Shown in pieces: positions 7,183-15,876 of a stretch of DNA of 64,000 nucleotides. Each line of letters opens with the position of its first letter. Positions within the stretch are counted from its first letter, which is position 1. The notes under the pieces were generated by a model, which was not told the origin of the DNA, ran no database searches, and saw nothing but the letters and a program-made list of their open reading frames with translations. Source of the stretch: Streptomyces roseus (lineage in GTDB: Bacteria; Actinomycetota; Actinomycetes; Streptomycetales; Streptomycetaceae); NCBI RefSeq assembly GCF_001044425.1, contig NZ_LFML01000022.1, positions 1 to 64,000 on the forward strand, in the 5' to 3' direction. The position numbers and the translations under genes were made by a program.

Positions 7183-7983
7183 ATGCCCCCGCTGCGCACC
7201 GCCCTCCTCCAGAGCTCCGGACGGCTCGGCGACACCGCCGGGAACCTGAAGGCGCTCGACGAGGCCGCGCAGCGCGCCGCGCGCGCGGGTGCCGGGCTCC
7301 TCGTGACCTCGGAGATGTTCCTGACCGGCTACGCGCTGGAGGTGGAGGAGGTCGCCGCCCTCGCCGAGGCGGCCGACGGCACGTCGGCCCGCGCCATCGG
7401 CGACATCGCCCGCCGCCACGGCGTCGCCGTCCTGTACGGCTACCCCGAGCGCGACGGCGACGCCGTGTACAACGCGGCGCAGCTCGTCGGCGCCGACGGG
7501 GACCGGCTCGCGAACTACCGCAAGACCCACCTCTTCGGCTGCTTCGAGCAGGACGCCTTCACCCCCGGCGACACCCCCGTCGTCCAGGCGGACCTGAACG
7601 GCCTCCGCATCGGCATCATGATCTGCTACGACGTGGAGTTCCCCGAGAACGTCCGGGCGCACGCGCTCGCCGGCACCGACCTCCTCCTGGTGCCGACCGC
7701 GCAGATGCATCCGTTCCAGTTCGTGGCCGAACAGCTCGTCCCCGTACGGGCCTTCGAGAACCAGATGTACATCGCGTACGTCAACCGCACCGGTCCGGAA
7801 GGCGAGTTCGAGTTCGTCGGACTCAGCTGCCTGGCGAGCCCCGACGGGGTGACCCGCACCCGGGCCGGGCGCGGCGAGGAGCTGGTGATCGGCGAGGCCG
7901 ATCCCGAGCTGCTGCGCGCGTCGCGCGAGACCAACCCCTACCTGCGCGACCGCCGCCCCGGGCTCTACGCCTCCCTCGTCTGA
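7183..7983 (+). CDS. davA: Nitrilase-superfamily amidase, DavA-like (5-aminopentanamidase or guanidinobutyramidase)
   Basis: Carbon-nitrogen hydrolase of 266 residues. The catalytic triad is visible: E44 (TSEMFLTGY), K114 (YRKTHLFG) and C148 (MICYDVEFPE). The sequence follows Pseudomonas DavA closely as I remember it (FLTGY, YGYPER, NYRKTHLF, ICYD.EFPEN, LVPTA.M.P). DavA hydrolyses 5-aminopentanamide to 5-aminovalerate and ammonia in lysine breakdown. Streptomyces also has an equivalent arginine route in which 4-guanidinobutyramide is hydrolysed, so the exact substrate is open. It is followed 83 bases later by the monooxygenase that makes the amide, so the two form one operon. The ATG at 7183 has AGAGG upstream. 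Confidence 0.82.
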   Translation: MPPLRTALLQSSGRLGDTAGNLKALDEAAQRAARAGAGLLVTSEMFLTGYALEVEEVAALAEAADGTSARAIGDIARRHGVAVLYGYPERDGDAVYNAAQLVGADGDRLANYRKTHLFGCFEQDAFTPGDTPVVQADLNGLRIGIMICYDVEFPENVRAHALAGTDLLLVPTAQMHPFQFVAEQLVPVRAFENQMYIAYVNRTGPEGEFEFVGLSCLASPDGVTRTRAGRGEELVIGEADPELLRASRETNPYLRDRRPGLYASLV

Positions 7984-8066
7984 GCCGACCCGAGCCCGAG
8001 CCGAGCCCGGTCCACGCCCCCGCCGGCGCCCTCCCCCTGCCCCACCCCCGCAAGGAGCCGTACCCC

Positions 8067-9764
8067 ATGACGTCCACGGTGCCCACCACCGCCGTCCCGC
8101 ACAGCGACGGACAGCCGCCGATCACCATGTTCGGCCCGGACTTCCCGTACGCGTACGACGACTTCCTGGCCCACCCCGCGGGCCTGGGCCAGATCCCGGC
8201 GACCGAGTTCGGCACCGAGGTCGCGGTCATCGGCGGCGGGCTGTCCGGCATCATCTCCGCGTACGAGCTGATGAAGATGGGCCTCAAGCCCGTCGTCTAC
8301 GAGGCGGACCAGATCGGCGGCCGGCTGCGCACCGTCGGCTTCGAGGGCGCCGGCACCGAGGGCCTGACGGCGGAGATGGGCGCCATGCGCTTCCCGCCCT
8401 CCTCCACCGCGCTCCAGCACTACATCGACCTCGTGGGCCTGGTCACCGAGCCCTTCCCGAACCCGCTCGCCGAGGCCACCCCCTCCACGGTCGTGGACCT
8501 CAAGGGCGAGACCCACTACGCCGAGACCATCGCCGACCTCCCGCAGGTCTACCGCGACGTGTCGGCCGCGTGGAACGCCTGCCTCGACGAGGGCGCCGAC
8601 TTCTCCGACATGAACCAGGCGATGCGCGAGCGGGACGTCCCGCGCATCCGCGAGATCTGGGCCAAGCTCGTCGAGAAGCTCGACGACGAGACCTTCTACG
8701 GCTTCCTCTGCAAGTCCGAGGCCTTCCAGTCCTTCCGCAAGCGCGAGATCTTCGGCCAGGTCGGCTTCGGCACGGGCGGCTGGGACACCGACTTCCCGAA
8801 CTCCATCCTGGAGATCCTGCGTGTCGTCTACACCGAGGCCGACGACCACCACCGCGGCATCGTGGGCGGCTCGCAGCAGCTGCCGCTGCGCCTGTGGGAG
8901 CGCGAGCCCGAGAAGATCGTCCACTGGGCGCAGGGCACCTCGCTGTCCTCCCTGCACGGGGGCGCGCCGCGCCCGGCGGTGACCCGCCTGCACCGCACGG
9001 CCGGCAACCGCATCACGGTGACCGACGCCGACGGCGACATCCGCACCTACCGTGCCGCGATCTTCACGGCGCAGTCCTGGATGCTGCTGTCGAAGATCGC
9101 CTGCGACGACACGCTGTTCCCGATCGACCACTGGACGGCGATCGAGCGCACCCACTACATGGAGTCGTCCAAGCTCTTCATTCCCGTCGACCGGCCGTTC
9201 TGGCTGGACAAGGACGAGGGGACGGGCCGCGACGTCATGTCGATGACCCTGACGGACCGCATGACCCGCGGAACGTACCTCCTGGACAACGGCCCGGACC
9301 GGCCGGCCACCATCTGTCTCTCGTACACCTGGTGCGACGACAGCCTGAAGTGGCTGCCGCTGTCCGCGAACGAGCGGATGGAGGTCATGCTGAAGTCCCT
9401 CGGCGAGATCTACCCCAAGGTCGACATCCGCCGTCACATCATCGGCAACCCGGTGACCGTGTCCTGGGAGAACGAGCCCTACTTCATGGGAGCGTTCAAG
9501 GCCAACCTGCCGGGCCACTACCGCTACCAGCGGCGCCTGTTCACCCACTTCATGCAGGACCGCCTCCCCGAGGACAAGCGCGGCATCTTCCTCGCGGGCG
9601 ACGACATCTCCTGGACGGCGGGCTGGGCCGAAGGCGCGGTCCAGACGGCGCTGAACGCGGTCTGGGGCGTCATGCACCACCTCGGCGGCTCCACGGACTC
9701 CACCAACCCCGGCCCGGGCGACGTCTACGACGAGATAGCCCCGGTCGAACTCCCGGAGGACTGA
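8067..9764 (+). CDS. davB: FAD-dependent L-amino-acid 2-monooxygenase, DavB-like (lysine or arginine)
   Basis: Flavin monooxygenase of 565 residues that decarboxylates a basic L-amino acid oxidatively to the amide one carbon shorter. ATG 8067 follows AAGGAG. The FAD-binding motif GGGLSG is at residues 56-61, with the acidic end of the second strand in VVYEAD. Phrases such as FGPDFPYAYDDFL, HPAGLGQIPA, ELMKMGLKPVVYEA, QVGFGTGGWDTDFPNS, GTSLSSLHGGAPR and FLAGDDISWT agree with lysine 2-monooxygenase (DavB) and are less like tryptophan monooxygenase. Arginine monooxygenase of Streptomyces belongs to the same family, so specificity is not settled. A stem-loop follows at 9792. Confidence 0.85.
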   Translation: MTSTVPTTAVPHSDGQPPITMFGPDFPYAYDDFLAHPAGLGQIPATEFGTEVAVIGGGLSGIISAYELMKMGLKPVVYEADQIGGRLRTVGFEGAGTEGLTAEMGAMRFPPSSTALQHYIDLVGLVTEPFPNPLAEATPSTVVDLKGETHYAETIADLPQVYRDVSAAWNACLDEGADFSDMNQAMRERDVPRIREIWAKLVEKLDDETFYGFLCKSEAFQSFRKREIFGQVGFGTGGWDTDFPNSILEILRVVYTEADDHHRGIVGGSQQLPLRLWEREPEKIVHWAQGTSLSSLHGGAPRPAVTRLHRTAGNRITVTDADGDIRTYRAAIFTAQSWMLLSKIACDDTLFPIDHWTAIERTHYMESSKLFIPVDRPFWLDKDEGTGRDVMSMTLTDRMTRGTYLLDNGPDRPATICLSYTWCDDSLKWLPLSANERMEVMLKSLGEIYPKVDIRRHIIGNPVTVSWENEPYFMGAFKANLPGHYRYQRRLFTHFMQDRLPEDKRGIFLAGDDISWTAGWAEGAVQTALNAVWGVMHHLGGSTDSTNPGPGDVYDEIAPVELPED

Positions 9765-9791
9765 CCCGACCGGTCCCTCCGGCCCCCGACC

Positions 9792-9830
9792 ACGGGCCGC
9801 CCCCGCGCCACGAGCGCGGCGGCGGCCCGT
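9792..9830. terminator. Stem-loop terminator between davB and the DUF5995 gene
   Basis: ACGGGCCGCCCCCGCGC (9792-9808) pairs with 9814-9830 with a single mismatch and a loop of five bases. It lies between convergent genes and can act in both directions. Confidence 0.65.
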
Positions 9831-9832
9831 TC

Positions 9833-10474
9833 TCAGCTGCGCGGGGTCAGCAGGCAGCGGCCGACCAGGCCCACTCCCGCGTCCAGGGAATCCGTGAACT
9901 CCTCGGCCAGTTCGGGGGAGCGGCGCAGGGTCCACAGCAGGCGGGCCGCCGACCAGGCGGCGCCGCGGGCGCGCTCCAGGCTCCAGGAGCCGAGCAGGTG
10001 GGTCAGCGGGTCCGCGACCTCCAGCAGGTCCGGGCCCGGCATCAGGTCCTCCCGAATGTGCTCCTCCAGGGCGATCAGGGTGTCGCCGACCCGGTCGAAA
10101 TCCGCCTCCAGGGCGTGCGGTTCGCAATCCAGGGCCCGGCACGTGGCCACCACCGCCAGTGCCAGGTCGTGCCCGATGTGCGCGTTGATCCCGGCCAGCG
10201 CGTGCTGGAGCGGCCGGACCCCGGGGTGGCGGCGGTACTGGAGCAGCGGTCGCCAGCACGCCGGCGCCCGGTCCGCCTCCACGGCCGTCAGGTACCGCTC
10301 CGCGAACCGCACGCTGAGCGCCTGCGCCCGCCGCGGCGCCGGGAACTCCCCGTGGGAGATGCGCGCGTGCAGTGTCTCCGTCACCGTCAGGTACACCCGG
10401 TTGAAGACGGCGACGCCGTCCCGCTCGGGGAGCCGCTCGTCCAGGGCGCGCATCCGCGCCAGTACCGCTTCCAT
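9833..10474 (-). CDS. DUF5995-family protein
   Basis: Soluble protein of 213 residues, ATG 10474, with a weak ribosome site. The N-terminal phrase RMRALDERLPERDGVAVFNRVYLTVTE (in part) and the central INAHIGHDLALAVV are characteristic of the DUF5995 family, which is common in actinobacteria and all-helical by appearance. Conserved His residues (HARI, NAHIGHD) and acidic residues could form a metal site, but no activity is known. It stands alone, convergent with davB and transcribed away from the NCS2 permease. Confidence 0.75.
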   Translation of the reverse strand: MEAVLARMRALDERLPERDGVAVFNRVYLTVTETLHARISHGEFPAPRRAQALSVRFAERYLTAVEADRAPACWRPLLQYRRHPGVRPLQHALAGINAHIGHDLALAVVATCRALDCEPHALEADFDRVGDTLIALEEHIREDLMPGPDLLEVADPLTHLLGSWSLERARGAAWSAARLLWTLRRSPELAEEFTDSLDAGVGLVGRCLLTPRS

Positions 10475-10637
10475 GGGTGGCAGCGTGGCAGCCGGCGGTG
10501 CGGATCCGGGTGACTTGGCCGTGTGCTTCGCCGGTTCGGGCGAACCGGGTCCGGTCGCCGGCCCGGTCGGGGGCGGTCGTCGCGGTCCCCACCGGCCCCG
10601 CCCGCGCGACTCGCGCCGCCCCCGCGCCGCCCGCGCC

Positions 10638-12020
10638 CTACTCGTCGTACGCCGACGTGCCCGCGTCGAGCAGCGGCTCCTGCTGCTTGAGGTGCGCCGG
10701 TGCGAAGTACCGCAGCGCGTGGTACCCCGTGATCACCACGATGGTGCCGAGCGCGATGCCGCCCAGCTCGAAGGTGTCCGTGAGGTGCAGCTTCACCCCG
10801 CCGATGCCGATGATGATGCCCGCCGCGGCCGGCACCAGGTTCAGTGGATTGCGCAGGTCCACCCCGCCGTTGATCCAGATCTGCGCGCCGAGCAGGCCGA
10901 TCATCCCGTACAGGATCACGGTGATCCCGCCCAGGACCCCGCCCGGGATCGCGGCGACCACCGCGCCGAACTTCGGGCACAGGCCGAAGAGGAGGGCGAA
11001 GCCCGCCGCCGCCCAGTAGGCGGCCGTCGAGTAGACGCGGGTGGCCGCCATCACGCCGATGTTCTCGGAGTACGTGGTGTTGGGCGGGCCGCCCACCGCC
11101 GTGGACAGCATCGACGCGGCGCCGTCGGCCGCGATCGCCGTGCCGAGCTCGTCGTCCAGCGGGTCGCCGGTCATCTCGCCGACCGCCTTGATGTGCCCGG
11201 CGTTCTCGGCGAGCAGGGCGATCACCACCGGCAGCGCGATCAGGATCGCCGACCACTGGAACTGCGGTGCGTGGAAGGACGGCAGCCCGATCCAGTCGGC
11301 CTTGCCGACGCCCGAGAGGTCGAGCCGCCAGTGATCGACGGCCTCCGCCCCGCCCACCGTCGAGTGGATCTTGCCGAAGACCAGGTCGGAGAGCCAGGAG
11401 AGGGCGTACCCGAAGACCAGCCCGAGGAAGATCGCGATCCGCGACCAGAAACCGCGCAGGCAGACCACGGCCATCCCCGTGAACAGCATGGTCAGCAGCG
11501 CCGTCCACTGGTCCTGCGGCCAGTACGTCGAGGCCGTCACCGGCGCCAGGTTGAAGCCGATCAGCATCACCACCGCGCCCGTCACCACCGGCGGCATCGC
11601 CGCGTGGATGATCCGCGCCCCGAAGCGCCGCACGGCGAGCCCCGCCAGGAACAGCGCCGCGCCGACCACGAACACCGCGCCCGTGACGACCGCGCTGTTC
11701 CCGCCGCCGGCCCGGATCGCGGCCGCGACGCCCACGAAGGAGAGGGAGCAGCCCAGGTAGGAAGGCACCCGCCCGCGCGTGGCCAGCAGGAAGATGGCCG
11801 TCGCCACACCCGACATCATGATCGCCAGGTTCGGGTCCAGGCCCATCAGGACCGGCGCGACGAAGCTGGCCCCGAACATCGCGACGACGTGCTGGGCGCC
11901 GAGCCCGGCGGTACGCGGCCACGACAGCCGCTCGTCCGGCCGGACCACCGCGCCGGGGGCGGGGGTCCGCCCGTCTCCGTGCAGGGTCCAGCGCACGCCG
12001 AGGCCCATGTTCTCCACCAC
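10638..12020 (-). CDS. NCS2-family uracil/xanthine permease
   Basis: Membrane nucleobase transporter of about 460 residues. Family hallmarks are QHVVAMFGASFVAPVLMG in the first helix region, the substrate-site segment LLAENAGHIKAVGEMTG (the conserved Glu in the AEN motif) and GGPPNTTYSENIGV. This suits the uracil-permease (UraA) branch rather than the xanthine branch. The first start is GTG 12020; ATG 12008, just inside, is preceded by GGAG but only 3 bases away, so the exact start is unsure. It likely imports uracil or a related base by proton symport. No pyrimidine gene is adjacent. Confidence 0.85.
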   Translation of the reverse strand: MVENMGLGVRWTLHGDGRTPAPGAVVRPDERLSWPRTAGLGAQHVVAMFGASFVAPVLMGLDPNLAIMMSGVATAIFLLATRGRVPSYLGCSLSFVGVAAAIRAGGGNSAVVTGAVFVVGAALFLAGLAVRRFGARIIHAAMPPVVTGAVVMLIGFNLAPVTASTYWPQDQWTALLTMLFTGMAVVCLRGFWSRIAIFLGLVFGYALSWLSDLVFGKIHSTVGGAEAVDHWRLDLSGVGKADWIGLPSFHAPQFQWSAILIALPVVIALLAENAGHIKAVGEMTGDPLDDELGTAIAADGAASMLSTAVGGPPNTTYSENIGVMAATRVYSTAAYWAAAGFALLFGLCPKFGAVVAAIPGGVLGGITVILYGMIGLLGAQIWINGGVDLRNPLNLVPAAAGIIIGIGGVKLHLTDTFELGGIALGTIVVITGYHALRYFAPAHLKQQEPLLDAGTSAYDE

Positions 12021-12073
12021 TTCCGTCGAACCGATCGATCAAGCATCCGGGCCGCAGGGCAGCCGGCGCAATA

Positions 12074-13288
12074 TTACGGCCGGATAGCAGCCGGTTCGTC
12101 CAGATCCACCGGTGCGGCCCCTGCCCCCACCGGCTTCGGCCGCAGTACGGCGGCCCCCACCACCAGCGCGAACGCCAGCAGGGTGACCAGCGCGAAGGAC
12201 ACCACGAGCGAGGTCGCGTCCGCCACCGCGCCGATCGCCGACGGCGCGATCAGCCCCGAGGTGTACGTGATCGTCGCGACGCCCGCGATGGCCTGGGCCG
12301 GTGCCGGTCCGCTGCGCGCGGCGGCCGCGAAGGCCAGCGGCACCACCACCGCGATGCCGAGCCCGATCAGGGCGAAGCCCGCGATCGCCACGGCCGGCTG
12401 CGCGGCCACCACCACGAGCACCCCGCCCGCGGTGGCCAGGACCCCGCCGGCCCGGACCGTGCGCACCGCCCCGAACCGGTCGACCACCCGGTCCCCGACG
12501 AGCCGGGCGAGCGCCATCGTGAGCGCGAACGCCGTGGTGCAGGCGGCCGCGAGGCCGGCGTCCGTGTCCAGTACGTCGCGCAGGTAGACGGCGGACCAGT
12601 CCATGCTCGCGCCCTCCGCGAAGACCGCGCAGAAACCGATCGCGCCGATCAGCAGCGCGGACTTCGGCGGCAGCGCGAAGTGCGGCGGTGCCTCGGCGCC
12701 CGGGGCGCTGCGCAGGTCCAGCACCCCCCGTACCGCGGCCAGCCCGGTCGCGGTCAGCGCGAGGGCGGCGATCAGGTGGTGCAGCCGGGCGTCGGCCCCG
12801 GCGTGGGCGGCCAGGGTGCCCGCCGCCGAGCCGATCAGCGCGCCCACGCTCCACATGCCGTGCAGGGAGGACATGATCGAGCGGCCGAGCCGGTTCTCGG
12901 TCTCCACGCCCAGCGCGTTCATGGCCACGTCCGCCATCCCGGCGCTCGCTCCGTAGACGAACAGGGCGAAGCACAAGGTGGCCAGGTTCGGGGCGAGGCT
13001 CGGCAGGATCAGGGACAGGGTCCACAGCACCAGCAGCCAGCGCAGTGCCGCGCGGGCCCCGAAGCGGTGGTTGATCCGGCCGGCCAGCGGCATCGCGACC
13101 GCCGCGCCCAGCGCGGGGAAGGCGAGGGCGAGGCCGAGGGTGCCCGAGCCGAGCCGGGCGTGCTCCTGGATCCAGGGGATGCGGGTGGCGAAGGAGCCGG
13201 TGACGGCGCCGTGGGTGCAGAAGACGGCCGCGATGGCGTAGCGGGCATGGCGCAGGCGCGCCGGGCTGAGGTCTGTTTCCCCTGTCAT
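12074..13288 (-). CDS. Major facilitator superfamily transporter
   Basis: Membrane transporter of 404 residues with about 12 hydrophobic segments. The loop between helices 2 and 3 (AGRINHRFGARAAL) is the MFS motif A region, and the second half repeats it (GDRVVDRFGAVRTV). It resembles the small inner-membrane MFS proteins of the YbjJ type; the substrate is unknown. It is divergent from a ROK regulator with a palindrome between them, so the regulator very likely controls it and the substrate may be a sugar. No ribosome site precedes ATG 13288. A TAGTTT box lies 6 bases upstream, so the mRNA may be leaderless. Confidence 0.85.
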   Translation of the reverse strand: MTGETDLSPARLRHARYAIAAVFCTHGAVTGSFATRIPWIQEHARLGSGTLGLALAFPALGAAVAMPLAGRINHRFGARAALRWLLVLWTLSLILPSLAPNLATLCFALFVYGASAGMADVAMNALGVETENRLGRSIMSSLHGMWSVGALIGSAAGTLAAHAGADARLHHLIAALALTATGLAAVRGVLDLRSAPGAEAPPHFALPPKSALLIGAIGFCAVFAEGASMDWSAVYLRDVLDTDAGLAAACTTAFALTMALARLVGDRVVDRFGAVRTVRAGGVLATAGGVLVVVAAQPAVAIAGFALIGLGIAVVVPLAFAAAARSGPAPAQAIAGVATITYTSGLIAPSAIGAVADATSLVVSFALVTLLAFALVVGAAVLRPKPVGAGAAPVDLDEPAAIRP

Positions 13289-13295
13289 GGGATTA

Positions 13296-13322
13296 AACTA
13301 TCAGGGACCCTGCCTGATAGTT
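13296..13322. promoter_or_regulatory. Palindromic operator between the MFS gene and the ROK gene
   Basis: AACTATCAGG (13296-13305) and CCTGATAGTT (13313-13322) form a perfect 10-base inverted repeat around a 7-base centre. The outer ends supply TAGTTT toward the MFS gene and TAGTTA toward the ROK gene, both usable as -10 boxes. A dimer bound here would block both promoters. The size and AT-rich arms fit a NagC/XylR-type ROK protein. Confidence 0.75.
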
Positions 13323-13343
13323 AGTGTGGTGGTGCTACCTAAG

Positions 13344-14501
13344 ATGGGCGCCGTGACTCCTGCCAAGGCCCTGACCGCCGCCGCCCCGTCGCCCGCGTCG
13401 CCGAGCACGGCACGGGCCATCAACGACCGGCTCGCCCTGCGACTCCTCCAGGAGGAGGGGCCCCTGACCGCCACTCAGCTCAAGGCGATGACCGGCCTCT
13501 CCCGCCCCTCGGTCGCCGACCTCGTGGAGCGGCTCTCCGGCGCCGGGCTGATCGAGGTGGTGGGGGAGTCGGGCGAGCAGCGGCGCGGACCCAATGCCCG
13601 GCTGTACGGGATCGTGGCCCGCCGCGCGTACCTGGCGGCCCTGGACGTACGGACGGACAGCGCGACGGCGGTGGTCACCGACCTGCTGGGCCGCCCGCTG
13701 GCCCAGGCCGGGCTCCCCGTGGACGCCGTGGACGAGGCGGTGGACCTGCTGGAGGCGGTGGGGCGGGAGGCCGGCGCCGACCGGCTGCACACGGTGGTGG
13801 TCGGCGCGCCGGGGCTGGTGGCCGAGGCAGGGGAACTGCGCAGCACCGCCGGACTGCCCGCCTGGCACCGGAACCTGGTGGCGGCCCTGCGGCGGCGGCT
13901 GCCGGCCGAGGTGGCGGTGGAGAACGAGACGAACCTGGCCGCGCTCGCCGAACAGCGGGTCGGCGCGGCCCGGGACCTGGACTCCTTCGTCCTGCTGTGG
14001 CTGGGCACGGGCGTGGGCGCGGCGGTGGTCCTGGACGGCCGGCTGCGCCGCGGTGCCTCCGGCGGGGCCGGGGAGATCGGCTTCCTGCCGGTGCCTGGCA
14101 CGGGGCGGCTGCCCTCGGCCACGGACTGCGAGGGCGGGTTCCACGCGCTGGTGGGCCGGGACGCGGTGGCGGCGCTGGCGGCGGAGCACGGGTGGCCGGG
14201 GCCGGTGGAGGAGGCGGTGTCGGGCGCGGCGGGTGAGCCCTTCCTCGACTCCCTGGCGGAGCGGCTGGCGCTGGGCGCGGCGGCCGTCGCGGCGGTCCTG
14301 GACCCGGGCTGCCTGGTCCTCGCGGGGGGACTGGGCCATGCGGGCGGCGCCGCCCTCGCCTCGGCGGTGGCCCGCCGCCTGACGACGCTGACCCCGGTCC
14401 CGATGGAGGTCCGGGCCACCGCCCTCGGTGATTCGGCGGTCCTGACGGGAGCGAGGCTCGCCGCCCGCGAAGCCGCCCAGGCGGACCTCTTCGCACCCTG
14501 A
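13344..14501 (+). CDS. ROK-family transcriptional regulator
   Basis: Repressor-type ROK protein of about 385 residues. Residues 20-85 form a winged helix (ATQLKAMTGLSRPSVADLVERL) and the rest is the sugar-kinase-like ROK domain. The segments LLWLGTGVGAAVVLDG and GASGGAGEIGFLPV match ROK motifs. The usual zinc-site CxCGxxGC cluster is not present; only TDCEGGFHALV is seen, so metal binding and kinase activity are doubtful. The start is taken as ATG 13344; GTG 13353 and several GTG codons upstream are also possible because no ribosome site is clear. It is divergent from the MFS transporter it probably regulates through the palindrome at 13296-13322. Confidence 0.85.
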   Translation: MGAVTPAKALTAAAPSPASPSTARAINDRLALRLLQEEGPLTATQLKAMTGLSRPSVADLVERLSGAGLIEVVGESGEQRRGPNARLYGIVARRAYLAALDVRTDSATAVVTDLLGRPLAQAGLPVDAVDEAVDLLEAVGREAGADRLHTVVVGAPGLVAEAGELRSTAGLPAWHRNLVAALRRRLPAEVAVENETNLAALAEQRVGAARDLDSFVLLWLGTGVGAAVVLDGRLRRGASGGAGEIGFLPVPGTGRLPSATDCEGGFHALVGRDAVAALAAEHGWPGPVEEAVSGAAGEPFLDSLAERLALGAAAVAAVLDPGCLVLAGGLGHAGGAALASAVARRLTTLTPVPMEVRATALGDSAVLTGARLAAREAAQADLFAP

Positions 14502-14553
14502 GCCGGGCCGGTGCGGTCCGGCCCCGGCCCGCGCCGGCCCGGCCCCCGGCGCC

Positions 14554-15540
14554 CTACTCGTCGTCGACGCTCTCGTCGTGGAGGCGGCGCCAGATGCGGG
14601 TGCGGTGCAGCACGTAGAGCGCGCCCGCCAGGAAGAGCACCTGGAGGCCCACGGCGAGCACCCAGAAGATGGACCTGCTCTCCAGCTCGTCCGTCAGGTA
14701 CGCGAAGTTCATGCCGAAGAACCCCGTCAGGAAGCTCAGCGGCAGGAAGATCGTGGACACGATCGCCAGCCGGTTGATCACCCCGTTCTGCTCCCCTGAC
14801 ACCAGCGAGGAGTAGGTGCCGAAGCCCCGCCGGGCCGCCTCCTGGAGCGCCTCGATGTCCGTCAGCACCAGCCTCGACAGGCGCTGGTACTCAGAGGCGA
14901 TCCGCTGGCGCTCCTGCGGGAAGTTGCGGTTCAGCACCCGGCGCGTGATGACCTCCTCCGCCGCCTGGTGGAAGGGCAGGAGCGTGTGGTGCAGCAGGGC
15001 CGAGGTACGGCGCAGCCGCGCCAGGCTGTACAGCTGCTCGGGCTCGCGCTGCCGGAACATCCCGTCCTCCAGGTCCTCCACTTCCAGCAGGGCCTGAACG
15101 GCGGAGCGCCGGTAGGTCTCCAGCGCCTCGCCCAGCAGCAGGAACAGCGTCGCCACGGCGTCGGGGGGCCGCTCGTGCGGGATCCGGGCGATCAGGTTCT
15201 CCACCACCTCGGCCGGCCCCCGGTGCACCGTGAGCAGGTACCGCTCGGTGGCCACGACGTGCAGACGGACGACCTGGCCCGCCTCGAACGCGGGGACGAC
15301 GAACGCGGCGGCGTCACCGAGGAACTCGGCGCGGACCGTCTCCTCCTCCCGGCCGAGCCACGACAGGTCCTCGGCCTCCAGGCCGAGCAGGTGGGCGATC
15401 GCCGGCTCCCCGGACGGCGCCTCCTCGGGGAGCTGGACGTCCACGAAGAGGAAACCGGATTCCGCGAGGCGCTCACGGGCCTCGTCCACGGGGGCGCGCC
15501 GCACGGAGCCCTCCGGCATGGACACCACCGAAACGATCAT
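14554..15540 (-). CDS. corA: CorA-like divalent-cation (magnesium) channel
   Basis: Membrane channel of 328 residues for Mg2+ or related ions. The C-terminus has two transmembrane helices; the first ends with the signature GMN (in FFGMNFAYL) that forms the selectivity filter. The N-terminal 250 residues form the cytoplasmic alpha/beta and long-helix funnel (PHERPPDAVATLFLLLGEALETYRR). ATG 15540 overlaps the TGA of a short upstream frame (ATGA), so its translation is probably coupled to that frame. The purine tract GGGGG lies directly before the ATG and is a poor ribosome site on its own, which supports coupling. Confidence 0.87.
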   Translation of the reverse strand: MIVSVVSMPEGSVRRAPVDEARERLAESGFLFVDVQLPEEAPSGEPAIAHLLGLEAEDLSWLGREEETVRAEFLGDAAAFVVPAFEAGQVVRLHVVATERYLLTVHRGPAEVVENLIARIPHERPPDAVATLFLLLGEALETYRRSAVQALLEVEDLEDGMFRQREPEQLYSLARLRRTSALLHHTLLPFHQAAEEVITRRVLNRNFPQERQRIASEYQRLSRLVLTDIEALQEAARRGFGTYSSLVSGEQNGVINRLAIVSTIFLPLSFLTGFFGMNFAYLTDELESRSIFWVLAVGLQVLFLAGALYVLHRTRIWRRLHDESVDDE

Positions 15541-15677
15541 CCCCCGGCCGCCGGTGCCCGGCCCGCCGCGCCCGGGCGGGTGACGACCCCGACCGGCCCG
15601 CCGAGGTTTCCGGTGCCCGCGGTGGCCGCGGTGCCTGCGGTGCCCGCGGTGCCTCCGGTGACGAGAATCGTGCTCAT
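15537..15677 (-). pseudogene. Truncated NmrA-like NAD(P)-binding reading frame upstream of corA
   Basis: A 46-residue frame beginning at ATG 15677 with a strong site (GGGGAGGAA). It opens with MSTILVTGGT and continues, after an insert, with GNLGGPV. Together these make the start of an NmrA/atypical short-chain dehydrogenase Rossmann fold (VTGGTGNLGGPV). A run of Ala-Gly-Thr units encoded by a 9-base tandem repeat splits the glycine motif. The rest of the roughly 280-residue enzyme is missing: the frame ends in VVTRPGAAGRAPAAGG at a TGA overlapping the corA start. It is best read as a remnant now serving as a leader for corA translation. A genuine small peptide is less likely. Confidence 0.55.
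15612..15656. repeat. 9-base tandem repeat, five units
   Basis: Five units of the type GGTGCCCGC (units differ at one or two bases) run from 15612 to 15656. Read on the minus strand they encode the Ala-Gly-Thr insert in the glycine motif of the truncated NmrA-like frame. Confidence 0.8.
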
Positions 15678-15876
15678 GGTGTCCGTTCCTCCCCTGAAGG
15701 GCTGCGTCCACCGGCTGCGCCCGGACAGCCCCAGGGAATGTGACAGCTGCCGCTGAGGGAATTCCAGCTTCTCCGGATCGGCCGCGCTCCGCACCCCGCG
15801 GCCGCACGTGCGAGGACCCGGTGGCCGCCGGGCCACCGGGTCCTCACGTTCGTTCACCTGCGGCACTCAGGCGGTG

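Noticed and set aside
7183..9764. DavA/DavB-like pair as the guanidinobutyryl starter pathway of a polyketide cluster
   Set aside because: No polyketide synthase or tailoring gene is present; the neighbours are housekeeping genes. A catabolic role fits better.
7183..9764. The same pair as an indole-acetic-acid route (tryptophan monooxygenase plus indoleacetamide hydrolase)
   Set aside because: The sequence phrases agree with lysine 2-monooxygenase and 5-aminopentanamidase more closely, and indoleacetamide hydrolases of that route usually belong to another amidase family.
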